Shown here: positions 7,974-16,462 of the stretch, piece after piece | Numbering within the stretch: position 1 is the stretch's first letter | How the letters are laid out: every line of letters begins with the position of its first letter | Assembly: GCF_004364325.1 (NCBI RefSeq) | Contig: NZ_SOCP01000030.1 | Location: 1-64,000 of the forward strand | Source: Actinophytocola oryzae | GTDB taxonomy: Bacteria > Actinomycetota > Actinomycetes > Mycobacteriales > Pseudonocardiaceae | Direction of reading: 5' to 3' | Length of the DNA: 64,000 bases | Made by a program: the position numbers and the translations under genes | The notes under the pieces: generated by a model | What the model was told of the DNA's origin: nothing | The model's input: the letters and a program-made list of their open reading frames with translations, nothing else | Databases searched by the model: none

Positions 7974-8687
7974 GTGAACAAGTACACGAAGCGGGTTGCC
8001 GCGGCCGACTGGGCCGCGGTGACCGCGGAGGTGGACGAGTACGGGTGTGCGCTGCTGCCGCAGCTGCTCACGGCGGCGGAGTGCGCGAAGCTGGTGACGC
8101 TGTGGGACCAGCCGTCCCACTTCCGGGCGACGGTCAACCTCCGGCGTCACCGCTTCGGGGACAACGGCGACTACCACTACTTCGCCGAGCCGTTCCCGGA
8201 GCCGGTCCAGGCGCTGCGGGAGGCGCTCTACCCGCGTCTGCTGCCGATCGCACGGGACTGGGCCGGACGGCTCGGTCGGGACGCGGAGTGGCCGGACACC
8301 TTGGCCGAGTGGCTGGACGTCTGCCACGAGGCGGGCCAGAAGCGACCGACCCCCATCCTGCTGCGCTACGAGGAGGGCGGCTGGAACGCACTGCACCGCG
8401 ACCTCTACGGCGACAAGGTGTTCCCGCTGCAGGTGGTGATCAACCTGAACCAGCCGGGTGTCGACCACACGGGTGGCGAGTTCCTGCTGGTCGAGCAGCG
8501 GCCACGGGCCCAGTCCCGCGGTACGGCGACGCTCGTCCCGCAGGGCCACGGCCTGGTGTTCACCACCCGCGACCGGCCTGTCGCCTCGGCGCGCGGCTGG
8601 TCGGCGTCCCCGGTGCGCCACGGTGTGTCCGCGGTCCGCTCCGGCCGCCGCCACACCCTGGGCCTCGTCTTCCACGACGCGACCTGA
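7974..8687 (+). CDS. 2-oxoglutarate/Fe(II)-dependent oxygenase
   Basis: A 237-residue cupin-fold oxygenase. The iron ligands are readable as HRD (His141, Asp143) and His216 in VRHGVSAV, with the 2-oxoglutarate-binding arginine in SGRRHTLGLVFHD (Arg225 or 226). LLRYEEGGWNALHRD and VINLNQPGVDHTGGEFLLVE are typical of bacterial members found near Ada/Ogt genes. It sits 115 bases after ogt on the same strand, which suggests a role in reversing alkylation damage (AlkB-like chemistry); the exact substrate is not shown. A strong hairpin terminator follows. Confidence 0.85.
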   Translation: MNKYTKRVAAADWAAVTAEVDEYGCALLPQLLTAAECAKLVTLWDQPSHFRATVNLRRHRFGDNGDYHYFAEPFPEPVQALREALYPRLLPIARDWAGRLGRDAEWPDTLAEWLDVCHEAGQKRPTPILLRYEEGGWNALHRDLYGDKVFPLQVVINLNQPGVDHTGGEFLLVEQRPRAQSRGTATLVPQGHGLVFTTRDRPVASARGWSASPVRHGVSAVRSGRRHTLGLVFHDAT

Positions 8688-8710
8688 CACGGCGACCTGA
8701 CACACGGCGA

Positions 8711-8744
8711 GAGGCCGGCCCCCACCGAGATGGGGGCCGGCCTC
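8711..8744. terminator. Bidirectional hairpin terminator
   Basis: A perfect 14-bp stem (GAGGCCGGCCCCCA with TGGGGGCCGGCCTC) and a 6-base loop (CCGAGA) lie between the converging oxygenase and ahcY genes. It could end transcripts from both sides. Confidence 0.85.
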
Positions 8745-8760
8745 CGCGTAGAGCTGGGAC

Positions 8761-10251
8761 TCAGTACCGGTAGTGGTCGGCCTTGTACGGGCCGTCGACG
8801 TCCACGTCGATGTACTCGGCCTGCTCCTTGGTGAGCTTCGTCAGCTCGCCGCCCAGCGCCTCGAGGTGGATGCGTGCCACCTTCTCGTCGAGCTTCTTCG
8901 GGAGGCGGTACACCTCCTTGTCGTACTCCTCGTTCTTGGTGAACAGCTCGATCTGCGCGATCACCTGGTTGGAGAAGGAGTTCGACATCACGAAGGACGG
9001 GTGGCCGGTCGCGTTGCCGAGGTTCATCAGGCGGCCCTCGGACAGCACGATGATCGAGTGCCCGTCGGGGAAGACCCACTCGTCGACCTGGGGCTTGATG
9101 TTGATCCGCTTGATGCCCGGGTAGCGGGCGAGGCCCGCCATGTCGAGCTCGTTGTCGAAGTGGCCGACGTTGCCCAGGATCGCCTGGTGCTTCATCTTGG
9201 CCATGTGCTCGGCCATGACGACGTCCTTGTTGCCCGTCGTCGTGATGATGATGTCGGCCCTGTCGAGCACGCTCTCGAGGCGCTGCACGTCGTAGCCGTC
9301 CATCGCGGCCTGCAGGGCGCAGATGGGGTCGACCTCGGTGACGATGACGCGCGCACCCTGGCCACGCAGCGACTCCGCGGAGCCCTTGCCGACGTCGCCG
9401 TAGCCGCAGACGACCGCGACCTTGCCGCCGATCAGCACGTCCGTGCCGCGGTTGATGCCGTCCACGAGCGAGTGGCGGATGCCGTAGCGGTTGTCGAACT
9501 TCGACTTGGTGACCGAGTCGTTGACGTTGATCGCCGGGAACAGCAGCTCACCGGCCGCGGCCAGCTGGTACAGCCGCAGGACACCGGTCGTGGTCTCCTC
9601 GGTGACGCCCTTGATCTCCTGGCCCGCGCGGGTCCACTTCTGTTTGTCGGTCTCCAGCGACCGGCGGAGCAGGTCGAGAATGACCTTCCACTCCTCGGCG
9701 TCGTTGTCGTCCGCCTCCGGCACGACGCCCGCGGCCTCGTACTGCGTGCCCTTGTGCACCAGGAGCGTGGCGTCACCGCCGTCGTCGAGGAGCATGTTCG
9801 GCACGACGCCACCCGGCCAGGTGAGCATCTTCTCGGTGCACCACCAGTACTCCTCGAGCGTCTCGCCCTTCCACGCGAACACCGGGACGCCCTTGGGCTC
9901 CTCGGGTGAACCGTGCGGACCGACGGCGACCGCGGCGGCCGCGTGGTCCTGCGTGGAGAAGATGTTGCAGGACGCCCACCGCACCTCGGCGCCCAGCTCC
10001 ACCAGCGTCTCGATGAGAACGGCGGTCTGGATGGTCATGTGGAGCGAGCCGGAGACCCGCGCCCCGCGCAGCGGGTAGACCTCGGCGTACTCGCGGCGGA
10101 AGGCCATCAGGCCCGGCATTTCGTGCTCTGCGAGCCGGATCTCCTTGCGACCGAACTCGGCGAGTGACAGGTCCGCCACCGCGAAGTCCAGATCACCCAC
10201 CGTTCGCAAGTAGCGGGTGAGGGTCTCGCTCTGGGTGTTTACTGCGGTCAT
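8761..10251 (-). CDS. ahcY: S-adenosylhomocysteine hydrolase (adenosylhomocysteinase)
   Basis: Cleaves S-adenosylhomocysteine to adenosine and homocysteine, clearing the by-product of SAM-dependent methylation. The 496-residue product has the family's conserved order: substrate domain (ADLSLAEFGRKEIRLAEHEM), catalytic CNIFSTQDHAAAA, the NAD-binding loop VAVVCGYGDVGKG with ESLRGQGARV, and the C-terminal KADHYRY tail that closes the neighbouring subunit's site. Start at ATG 10251 because GGAGG then lies 9 bases upstream; the alternative MYGM start would place GGAGG against the codon. No riboswitch-like structure is evident in the 66 bases upstream. Confidence 0.97.
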   Translation of the reverse strand: MTAVNTQSETLTRYLRTVGDLDFAVADLSLAEFGRKEIRLAEHEMPGLMAFRREYAEVYPLRGARVSGSLHMTIQTAVLIETLVELGAEVRWASCNIFSTQDHAAAAVAVGPHGSPEEPKGVPVFAWKGETLEEYWWCTEKMLTWPGGVVPNMLLDDGGDATLLVHKGTQYEAAGVVPEADDNDAEEWKVILDLLRRSLETDKQKWTRAGQEIKGVTEETTTGVLRLYQLAAAGELLFPAINVNDSVTKSKFDNRYGIRHSLVDGINRGTDVLIGGKVAVVCGYGDVGKGSAESLRGQGARVIVTEVDPICALQAAMDGYDVQRLESVLDRADIIITTTGNKDVVMAEHMAKMKHQAILGNVGHFDNELDMAGLARYPGIKRINIKPQVDEWVFPDGHSIIVLSEGRLMNLGNATGHPSFVMSNSFSNQVIAQIELFTKNEEYDKEVYRLPKKLDEKVARIHLEALGGELTKLTKEQAEYIDVDVDGPYKADHYRY

Positions 10252-10317
10252 CCCGTACATCCTCCAAACTCAACGGCCGCCCAGAACACTACCGTTGCCT
10301 CCAGGGGAGCTACTGGA

Positions 10318-12633
10318 GTGCCCATAGAGCCGAAGGAGGCAGGCCTGTTGTACCCGCCCGGGCCGGACACCCGAGTGGTGGAGCTGCGCGTACACGGAGT
10401 GATGGGCACCAGGCCGGAGGCACTCGTCTCGGCGGTCGCCGCGGTCGACGTGGCGGGCGACGGCGTCGGACGGATCGTCCAGCCCGCCGACCGCCTCCTG
10501 CGACCCGCGCCAGGGCCCGTGCTGCGGGCCGAGGGGCAGTCGATCCCCCGCATCGTCGAGGGCTACTCGTGGGGTGGCATGACCTCCGGCGGCGCGGCGA
10601 AGGCGGCGTGGGCGCTGCTGTTCCCCTTCTCACTCGCCAACGTCGCACACTGGATGCTGCCGCCGATCCCCAGCGGCCACCGGCTCGCCGGATGTCTCGG
10701 GCTCGCGGCCCGCACGCTGCTGCGGCTCGCCGCGGTGCTGCTCACCGTGTTGCTCGTCACGCAGGCGGCCGTCGTCAGCCTGGACCTGGTCGCGGCGCAG
10801 TGCCTCGCGCCCGGCTCGCCGTGCCTGACCGTCGTGCCGGACTGGCTGCGTGCGACCTACCTCGTGCGCCCGGCGATCGGCCTGGTGCCGGTGCTGCTGC
10901 TCATCTACGTGCTGCACCGGATCTCGTGCGTCGCGTGGGAGGTGGACGGCACGGCCAACCCGCCGCCGACGCCCCCGAACACACGGGTGGCGCTGCCCGG
11001 CACGAACCTGGTCGCCGACCCGGACACGCCGACGCTGCGGGCACTGCACCTGGTGGCGGCCCTGGCGACGGTCGCGCTGCTGCCGCTCGGGGGTCCGCTG
11101 AAGATGCCCTCGGCGCCCGTGCCCGCGGCGTTGTGGGCGCTCGCGCTGATCCTGCTGGCCGTCGTGCTGCTCGGGGTGCTGCTGCTGGACGACCCGCGCG
11201 GCGCGACACCGTCGCGGGCCGGGCGGTGGGTGCGTGCCGCGCTGGGCCCGTGGACGCGGCGCGTGCTGTTCGCGGTCGGCGGCCTGCTGGTGGCGGCCGC
11301 CGCGGCCAGCCGGGACCCGCTGGAGCTGACCGGCACGACGGCGACGGTCGAGGCGATCGCGGCCGTGCTGATCGTGGTGGTCGTCGTGTTCAGCCTGCTG
11401 CTGATTCCTGCCGCGGTGATCGCCCGGCATGAGTGGCGCGGCAGGCCTCGCGAGCTGCGGCCCTGGGCGGGCGGTTGGATGGCGGCCCCGGTGGTCGCCG
11501 TCGCGGCGCTGCTCGGCGGCGGTTTCGGCGCGGGACTCGGCTACGCGGTACGGCAGCTGCTTGGTTCGTCCGGTATGACGGTTCCGCCCGGTTACGAGCC
11601 CGTGACGCTGCTGTGGGGAGCGGGGGCCGTGCTCGGGCTCGTGGTGGCGGTGGTCGTGGCGCCGTTCGTGCTGGTGCGGCTGCGGCGAACCGAGTCGGCC
11701 GAGGCGACGCTGCTGGGTTCGCCGGTGCGGAGCTGGCGGATGGCGAGCTGGCAGCGGCGGCACCTGCACCACGTGGTGCTGGCGTGCGCCGGGGTGCTGT
11801 CGGTCGGTGCCGTGGTGGCGCTGTACCTGCGGTTCACGACGGTGCCGACGTGGCTGACGCCGCTGTCGACGGTCGGGGTGCTGGCGCTGGGCGCGCTGGC
11901 CGGTGGCCTGCTGCGGGCGGTGTACAACGCGGCGCGGGCACCGGAGTCGGCGCGACAGCTGGGAGTGCTCGCGGACCTGGCGTGTTTCTGGCCGAGGGAG
12001 GCGCACCCGATCGTGCCCCCGTGCTACGCGGTGAAGGTCGCGCCGGAGCTGGCGGCACGGACGGCGACGCACCTGCGCGACCCCGGGACCCGGGTGGTGC
12101 TGGTCGGTGAGAGCCACGGCAGCCTGCTGGTGGCCGTCGCGGCGGCCCGGTTGCTCAACTCGCTGAACGAACCGGAGCGCAGGCGCATCGGCATCGTGAC
12201 CGTGGGATCGCAGCTGCAGTGGGCCTACACCCGCGCGTTTCCCGCGGTGCTGCCGTTCTCGGCGCTCGGCACGCTGGCCGGTGAGCTGGGTACGAGGTGG
12301 CGGTCGCTGTGCCGGGGCACCGATCCCCTCGGCGGTGCGGTCACCACGTGGCGGCGGCAGGTGTTCGACGACTCGTTGCTGGGGATGGGTTTGCGGCCGG
12401 ACGGCACGCCGGGGCCGCTGTCGGCGGCGGCGCGGAGCCCACACGGGGCGCTGGTGCTTGGCCTGGACCACTGGCTTCCCGACCCGCCGCGTGAACCGGT
12501 CCCCGGACGGCGGTGGACGCCTGGCCTGCAGCGCCACGGCAACTACGCGGCCGACCCGGAGTGGGACCGGGCGATCGCCATGGCGGCGGGCTTCGACCCG
12601 GCCGAACCGGCGACCCTGCACGTCGCGAGGTGA
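10318..12633 (+). CDS. Large polytopic membrane protein with lipase-like motifs
   Basis: A 771-residue protein whose N-terminus reads VVELRVHGVMGTRPEALV, resembling the oxyanion strand of alpha/beta hydrolases. About a dozen hydrophobic segments follow between residues 100 and 570. Near the C-terminus is VVLVGESHGSLLVAVAAARL, which looks like the nucleophile elbow G-x-S-x-G, then IGIVTVGSQLQWAY as in lipases. A candidate acid/His pair cannot be assigned safely. I infer a membrane-embedded esterase-like protein whose hydrolase fold is interrupted by the transmembrane block. GTG start. Divergent from ahcY and convergent with the MutL-like gene (9-base gap). Confidence 0.7.
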   Translation: MPIEPKEAGLLYPPGPDTRVVELRVHGVMGTRPEALVSAVAAVDVAGDGVGRIVQPADRLLRPAPGPVLRAEGQSIPRIVEGYSWGGMTSGGAAKAAWALLFPFSLANVAHWMLPPIPSGHRLAGCLGLAARTLLRLAAVLLTVLLVTQAAVVSLDLVAAQCLAPGSPCLTVVPDWLRATYLVRPAIGLVPVLLLIYVLHRISCVAWEVDGTANPPPTPPNTRVALPGTNLVADPDTPTLRALHLVAALATVALLPLGGPLKMPSAPVPAALWALALILLAVVLLGVLLLDDPRGATPSRAGRWVRAALGPWTRRVLFAVGGLLVAAAAASRDPLELTGTTATVEAIAAVLIVVVVVFSLLLIPAAVIARHEWRGRPRELRPWAGGWMAAPVVAVAALLGGGFGAGLGYAVRQLLGSSGMTVPPGYEPVTLLWGAGAVLGLVVAVVVAPFVLVRLRRTESAEATLLGSPVRSWRMASWQRRHLHHVVLACAGVLSVGAVVALYLRFTTVPTWLTPLSTVGVLALGALAGGLLRAVYNAARAPESARQLGVLADLACFWPREAHPIVPPCYAVKVAPELAARTATHLRDPGTRVVLVGESHGSLLVAVAAARLLNSLNEPERRRIGIVTVGSQLQWAYTRAFPAVLPFSALGTLAGELGTRWRSLCRGTDPLGGAVTTWRRQVFDDSLLGMGLRPDGTPGPLSAAARSPHGALVLGLDHWLPDPPREPVPGRRWTPGLQRHGNYAADPEWDRAIAMAAGFDPAEPATLHVAR

Positions 12634-12642
12634 GCGAGGCCC

Positions 12643-13890
12643 TCAGCGCAGGGCGGCGAGCAGCGCGGCGGCCGTGGTGTCGTGACCGGCCTGTGCGAGG
12701 AGGCCCGCCGGACCGAGGCGGCCGTCGCGGTCGACCACCACGCGGGCGTTGCGGAGTACCGGACCCAGGTCGGCCCTCAGGTTCTTCTCCAGTTCGGCCA
12801 GCGATTGCGCGTGGCGGAAGACACCGCCCGACAGGACCAGCACGGTCGCGCCCGTCGGGCCGAGCCTGCCCACCATCCGCAGGTGGCGGCGGATCGCCAG
12901 GGTCGCCGCCAGACGGGCGATCTCCAGGTCTGCTTCCCGTTCGTCGTCGGTGGCGGGCACGAAGTCCACGTTCTCGTTGCGGTGCGCGGACTTCGCCGCC
13001 AGAGGGGTGTCCTGCGCCAGCAGGCGTTCCGTGATCGCCTCCGCCACCACACCGGGGGCGCTGACCCGCATGCCTATGTCGCCCTCCACCGTCCGCCGGT
13101 CGGGCGGGAGTGCCACCGTCGTGGCCGGCGTGTCGTCCGCCGTGGACACCGCCGAGTAGACGTCCGTGGTCGCGCCGCCCACGTCCACCACCAGCACCGC
13201 GCCTTCCTCCTGTGCGGCAAGGGTTGCCACGCCGGACAGGACAGCGTCCGGGGTCACCGTGCGCACCAGGTCGCGGAAGCGCCTGCCCCGGGACAGGCCC
13301 TTGCCGCCGATCACGTGTGCCAGGAACACTTCCCGGATCGCCGCGCGGGCCGGGTCAGGCGCCAGCTCACCCACGTCCGGCAGCACGTTGTCCGTCGCCA
13401 CGACCGTCCGGCCCGCCAGCAGCGACAGGGCCTCCGGCTGCGCGGACTTGTTGCCCGCCAGCACCACCGGCACCGTCACCCTGGCACGACCGAGGCAGGC
13501 TGCGTTGTGCAGCAACACCTTCTCGTCGCCACCGTCCGTGCCACCCACCAGCAGCACCACGTCCGGGTCGGACGCACGCAGCGCGTACACATTGGACAGC
13601 GGCCCGGCGGACACGTGCACCACCTTCGCGCCTGCCGACAGAGCCACGCGGTGGCCTGCCTCCGCGCTCACGAGCCTTTCCTGGCCCACCACCGCCAGAC
13701 GCAGGCCGCCACCCGCCGAGGAGCACGCCAGGACCGACGAGGCAGGCGGCAGCGCGGAGGTCACCGCCGCCACCCCGGTCATCACCTCGGGCGGGGTGGT
13801 CCGGTGCTGGGCCACCCCGGCCAGCGCGCCGTCCGGCGCGACCACGACGCCCTTCGTCCACGTGGAACCGACGTCAAGACACAGGTGCAT
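12643..13890 (-). CDS. MutL/GlmL-family ASKHA ATPase
   Basis: A 415-residue member of the family annotated as glutamate mutase L, an actin/hexokinase-fold ATPase thought to help maintain B12-dependent mutases. Visible phosphate-binding strands are CLDVGSTWTKGVVV at the N-terminus and VLVVDVGGATTDVYSAV in the middle, with adenosine-site VLVLSGGVFRHA near the end and VVLLVGGTDGGD between. No glutamate mutase S/E subunit is in the window, so its client is unknown. It begins inside the permease gene (17-base overlap) and is co-translated with it. Confidence 0.85.
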   Translation of the reverse strand: MHLCLDVGSTWTKGVVVAPDGALAGVAQHRTTPPEVMTGVAAVTSALPPASSVLACSSAGGGLRLAVVGQERLVSAEAGHRVALSAGAKVVHVSAGPLSNVYALRASDPDVVLLVGGTDGGDEKVLLHNAACLGRARVTVPVVLAGNKSAQPEALSLLAGRTVVATDNVLPDVGELAPDPARAAIREVFLAHVIGGKGLSRGRRFRDLVRTVTPDAVLSGVATLAAQEEGAVLVVDVGGATTDVYSAVSTADDTPATTVALPPDRRTVEGDIGMRVSAPGVVAEAITERLLAQDTPLAAKSAHRNENVDFVPATDDEREADLEIARLAATLAIRRHLRMVGRLGPTGATVLVLSGGVFRHAQSLAELEKNLRADLGPVLRNARVVVDRDGRLGPAGLLAQAGHDTTAAALLAALR

Positions 13891-15370
13891 TCTTGCCCAA
13901 CGACGAGTGGCGGCGACCGTACGAGAAGTACACGATGACGCCGATCACCATCCAGATGAAGAACCGCAGCCACGTCAGGATCGTCAGGTTCAGCATCAGC
14001 CACAGGCACGCCAGGATCGCCAGGGTGCCGATGATCGGCAGCCCCGGCACCCGGAACGAGCGCTCCAGGTCCGGGCGCGTGCGCCGCAGGATCATCACGC
14101 CGCCGGACACCAGGATGAACGCGAACAGCGTGCCGACGTTGACCATCTCCTCCAGCTTGCCCGCCGGGAAGAACGTCGCCGCCAGCGCCACCAGGGTGCC
14201 GACGAGCAGCGTCGCACGCACCGGCGTGCCGCGCTCGCCGGTGCGGGACAGGGACTTCGGCAGCAGGCCGTCACGGGACATCGCGAACAGCACACGCACC
14301 TGGCCCAGCATCAGCACCATCACGACCGTCGTCAGACCGGCCAGCGCGCCGACCGAGATCACGTTCGCCGCCCAGTCCGCGTGGTTCAGCTGGAACGCCG
14401 TGGCCAGCGTCTTGTGCTCGCCGTCCTTGCCGGTGGCCAGGTCCGTGTACTTCACCATGCCCGTCACCACCAGCGACACCGCCACGTACAGCACGGTCAC
14501 GATCGCCAGCGAGCCCAGGATGCCGCGCGGCACGGCCTTCTTCGGGTTCCGGGTCTCCTCGGCGGTCGTCGCGACCACGTCGAAGCCGATGAACGCGAAG
14601 AACACCAGCGAGGCGCCCGCCAGCAGGCCGAACACGCCGAACGCGGAACTGGAGCCGCCCGCCAGCCACGAGAACACGGTCTGGTCCACACCCGTGGACC
14701 CCGCGCCCGCCCCGGTCGAGCCGGGCGGGACGAACGGGCTGTAGTTCGCCGCCCTGATGAACGTCAGGCCGAAGAAGATCACGAACAGCACGATCGCGAC
14801 CTTGATGCCGGTGATGACCATGCTGACCCGCGACGACAGCTTCGTGCCGAACGCCAGCAGCACCGTCAGGATGATCACGAGCAGCAGCGCGCCCCAGTTG
14901 ACGGTCACGCTGCCGATGCCGAACGTCGTCTTCACGTCCGTGCCGAAGATGTAGGACAGCACCGTGGCGAGGTACTCCGACCAGCCGGTCGAGACCGCAG
15001 CGGCGCCGACCGCGAACTCCAGCACCAGGTCCCAGCCGATGATCCACGCCACCAGCTCGCCGAACGTGGCGTAGGAGAAGGTGTAGGCGCTGCCCGCGAC
15101 CGGCACGGTCGAGGCGAACTCCGCGTAGCACAGTCCCGCGAGGCCGCACGCGATCGCGGCGAGGACGAACGCCACGGACACCGACGGCCCGGTGAAGTCA
15201 CCGGCCGTCCGCGCGGTCAGCGTGAAGATGCCCGCGCCGATGACGACGGCGACACCGAAGACCGTGAGGTCCCACGCGCTGAGGTTCTTCCGCAGTCGCG
15301 AGCCGGGCTCGTCGGTGTCCTTCATCGACTGCTCGACCGACTTGGTGCGCAACAAACCGCTTCCGGGCAT
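13874..15370 (-). CDS. APC-superfamily amino-acid permease
   Basis: A 498-residue amino-acid transporter of the cationic amino-acid/YfnA type, with about 12 hydrophobic helices. TM1 shows GVAVVIGAGIFTLTARTAG, the glycine-rich substrate and sodium-site helix of APC carriers; the loop AETRNPKKAVPRGILGS and TPVRATLLVG are also typical. Start at ATG 15370 with an AAGGGC ribosome site; the open frame continues 190 codons upstream with no homology. The 3' end overlaps the MutL-family gene, so the two are coupled, suggesting the permease feeds an amino-acid mutase pathway (inference). Confidence 0.9.
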   Translation of the reverse strand: MPGSGLLRTKSVEQSMKDTDEPGSRLRKNLSAWDLTVFGVAVVIGAGIFTLTARTAGDFTGPSVSVAFVLAAIACGLAGLCYAEFASTVPVAGSAYTFSYATFGELVAWIIGWDLVLEFAVGAAAVSTGWSEYLATVLSYIFGTDVKTTFGIGSVTVNWGALLLVIILTVLLAFGTKLSSRVSMVITGIKVAIVLFVIFFGLTFIRAANYSPFVPPGSTGAGAGSTGVDQTVFSWLAGGSSSAFGVFGLLAGASLVFFAFIGFDVVATTAEETRNPKKAVPRGILGSLAIVTVLYVAVSLVVTGMVKYTDLATGKDGEHKTLATAFQLNHADWAANVISVGALAGLTTVVMVLMLGQVRVLFAMSRDGLLPKSLSRTGERGTPVRATLLVGTLVALAATFFPAGKLEEMVNVGTLFAFILVSGGVMILRRTRPDLERSFRVPGLPIIGTLAILACLWLMLNLTILTWLRFFIWMVIGVIVYFSYGRRHSSLGKNAPVS

Positions 15371-15453
15371 GTCGCCGCCCTTCTCGTCCCCCGACCGTCC
15401 CCGTTCCGGCTGACGATATCCGCTGTCGGGGCTCAGGTGGTGACGAGCGAAGG

Positions 15454-16374
15454 TCAGGCGGTCGAGGGGGTGCGGTCCAGGTCCGGTTCGAGGTAGATCA
15501 GGCCCGCCGCTTTCACGGCCTCGCGGATGCGGGCCTCGGCCGCGTCGATCTCGGCGGCCACGTCGGTGAGCGGCAGCCCCGGCTCCAGCGCGATCTTGGC
15601 CGCGACGAGCAGCTCGTCCGGCCCGAGGTACTGGGTGCGGATGTGGATCAGGCGCTGTACCCGGCCGCCGACGATGGCCGCGCTGATCCGGTCCAGCTCG
15701 GGCGGCGTGGCGCCCTCGCCGATGAGCAGGCTCTTCATCTCGATGATCAGGATGATCGCGATGACGCCGAGCAGCGCGCCGATCATCAGGGTGCCGATGG
15801 CGTCCCAGTAGGGGTCGCCCGTGAGGACCGACAGGCCCACGCCGAACAACGCGAAGACCAGGCCCAGCAGCGCGCCCGCGTCCTCGAGCAGCACCACCGG
15901 CAGCTCCGGGGTGCGGGACTGGCGGATGAAGCCCCACCACGACACGTCGCCCTTGATCTTGCGGGACTCGACGATCGCGGTGCGGAAGCTGTAGCCCTCC
16001 AGTCCGATCGCGACCACCAGGATGATCACGGCCACGATCGGCGTAGTCAGCGGCTCCGGGTGCTGGAGCTTGTGGATGCCCTCGTAGATCGCGAACGCCG
16101 AGCCGAGCGTGAACAGCATCAGCGCCACGATGAACGAGTAGAAGTACCGGTCGCGGCCGAAGCCGAACGGGTGCTCCTTGGTCGCCCTTCGCTTGGACGT
16201 GCGCTGGCCGAGCAGCAGCAGGCCCTGGTTGGAGGTGTCCGCCACGGAGTGCACGGCCTCCGCCAGCATCGACGACGCGCCGGTGATCGCGAAGCCGACG
16301 AACTTCGCCAGCGCGATCCCCGCGTTCGCCGCCAACGCCGCGAGGATCGCCTTCGTCCCGCCCCCTGCGCTCAC
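15454..16374 (-). CDS. Cation diffusion facilitator (CDF) transporter
   Basis: Divalent metal/proton antiporter of about 306 residues. The N-terminal half has helices with SSMLAEAVHSVADTSNQGLLL, where the HxxxD-type residues form the transport site in CDF proteins. The loop RATKEHPFGFGRDRYFYSF is characteristic. The cytoplasmic C-terminal domain carries IHIRTQYLGPDELLVAAKI. I chose GTG 16374 because GGGAG lies seven bases before it; an ATG at 16395 would add seven residues. Same strand as the permease (83 bases downstream) and manA (upstream). The metal is not predictable. Confidence 0.9.
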   Translation of the reverse strand: MSAGGGTKAILAALAANAGIALAKFVGFAITGASSMLAEAVHSVADTSNQGLLLLGQRTSKRRATKEHPFGFGRDRYFYSFIVALMLFTLGSAFAIYEGIHKLQHPEPLTTPIVAVIILVVAIGLEGYSFRTAIVESRKIKGDVSWWGFIRQSRTPELPVVLLEDAGALLGLVFALFGVGLSVLTGDPYWDAIGTLMIGALLGVIAIILIIEMKSLLIGEGATPPELDRISAAIVGGRVQRLIHIRTQYLGPDELLVAAKIALEPGLPLTDVAAEIDAAEARIREAVKAAGLIYLEPDLDRTPSTA

Positions 16375-16462
16375 CGGCCCACTCCCTAACACCATGTCGG
16401 ATTTGTCGCGCTGTGCAGCCTAGAGACTCACCTGACCTGCTGTCTCGGCACCTGCCGAAAGA

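Noticed and set aside
10252..10317. SAH riboswitch upstream of ahcY
   Set aside because: The 66-base gap has no clear multi-stem structure and must also serve the divergent gene.
10630..12621. 663-codon minus-strand frame
   Set aside because: Arg/His/Gln-rich shadow of the membrane protein; no motifs or ribosome site.
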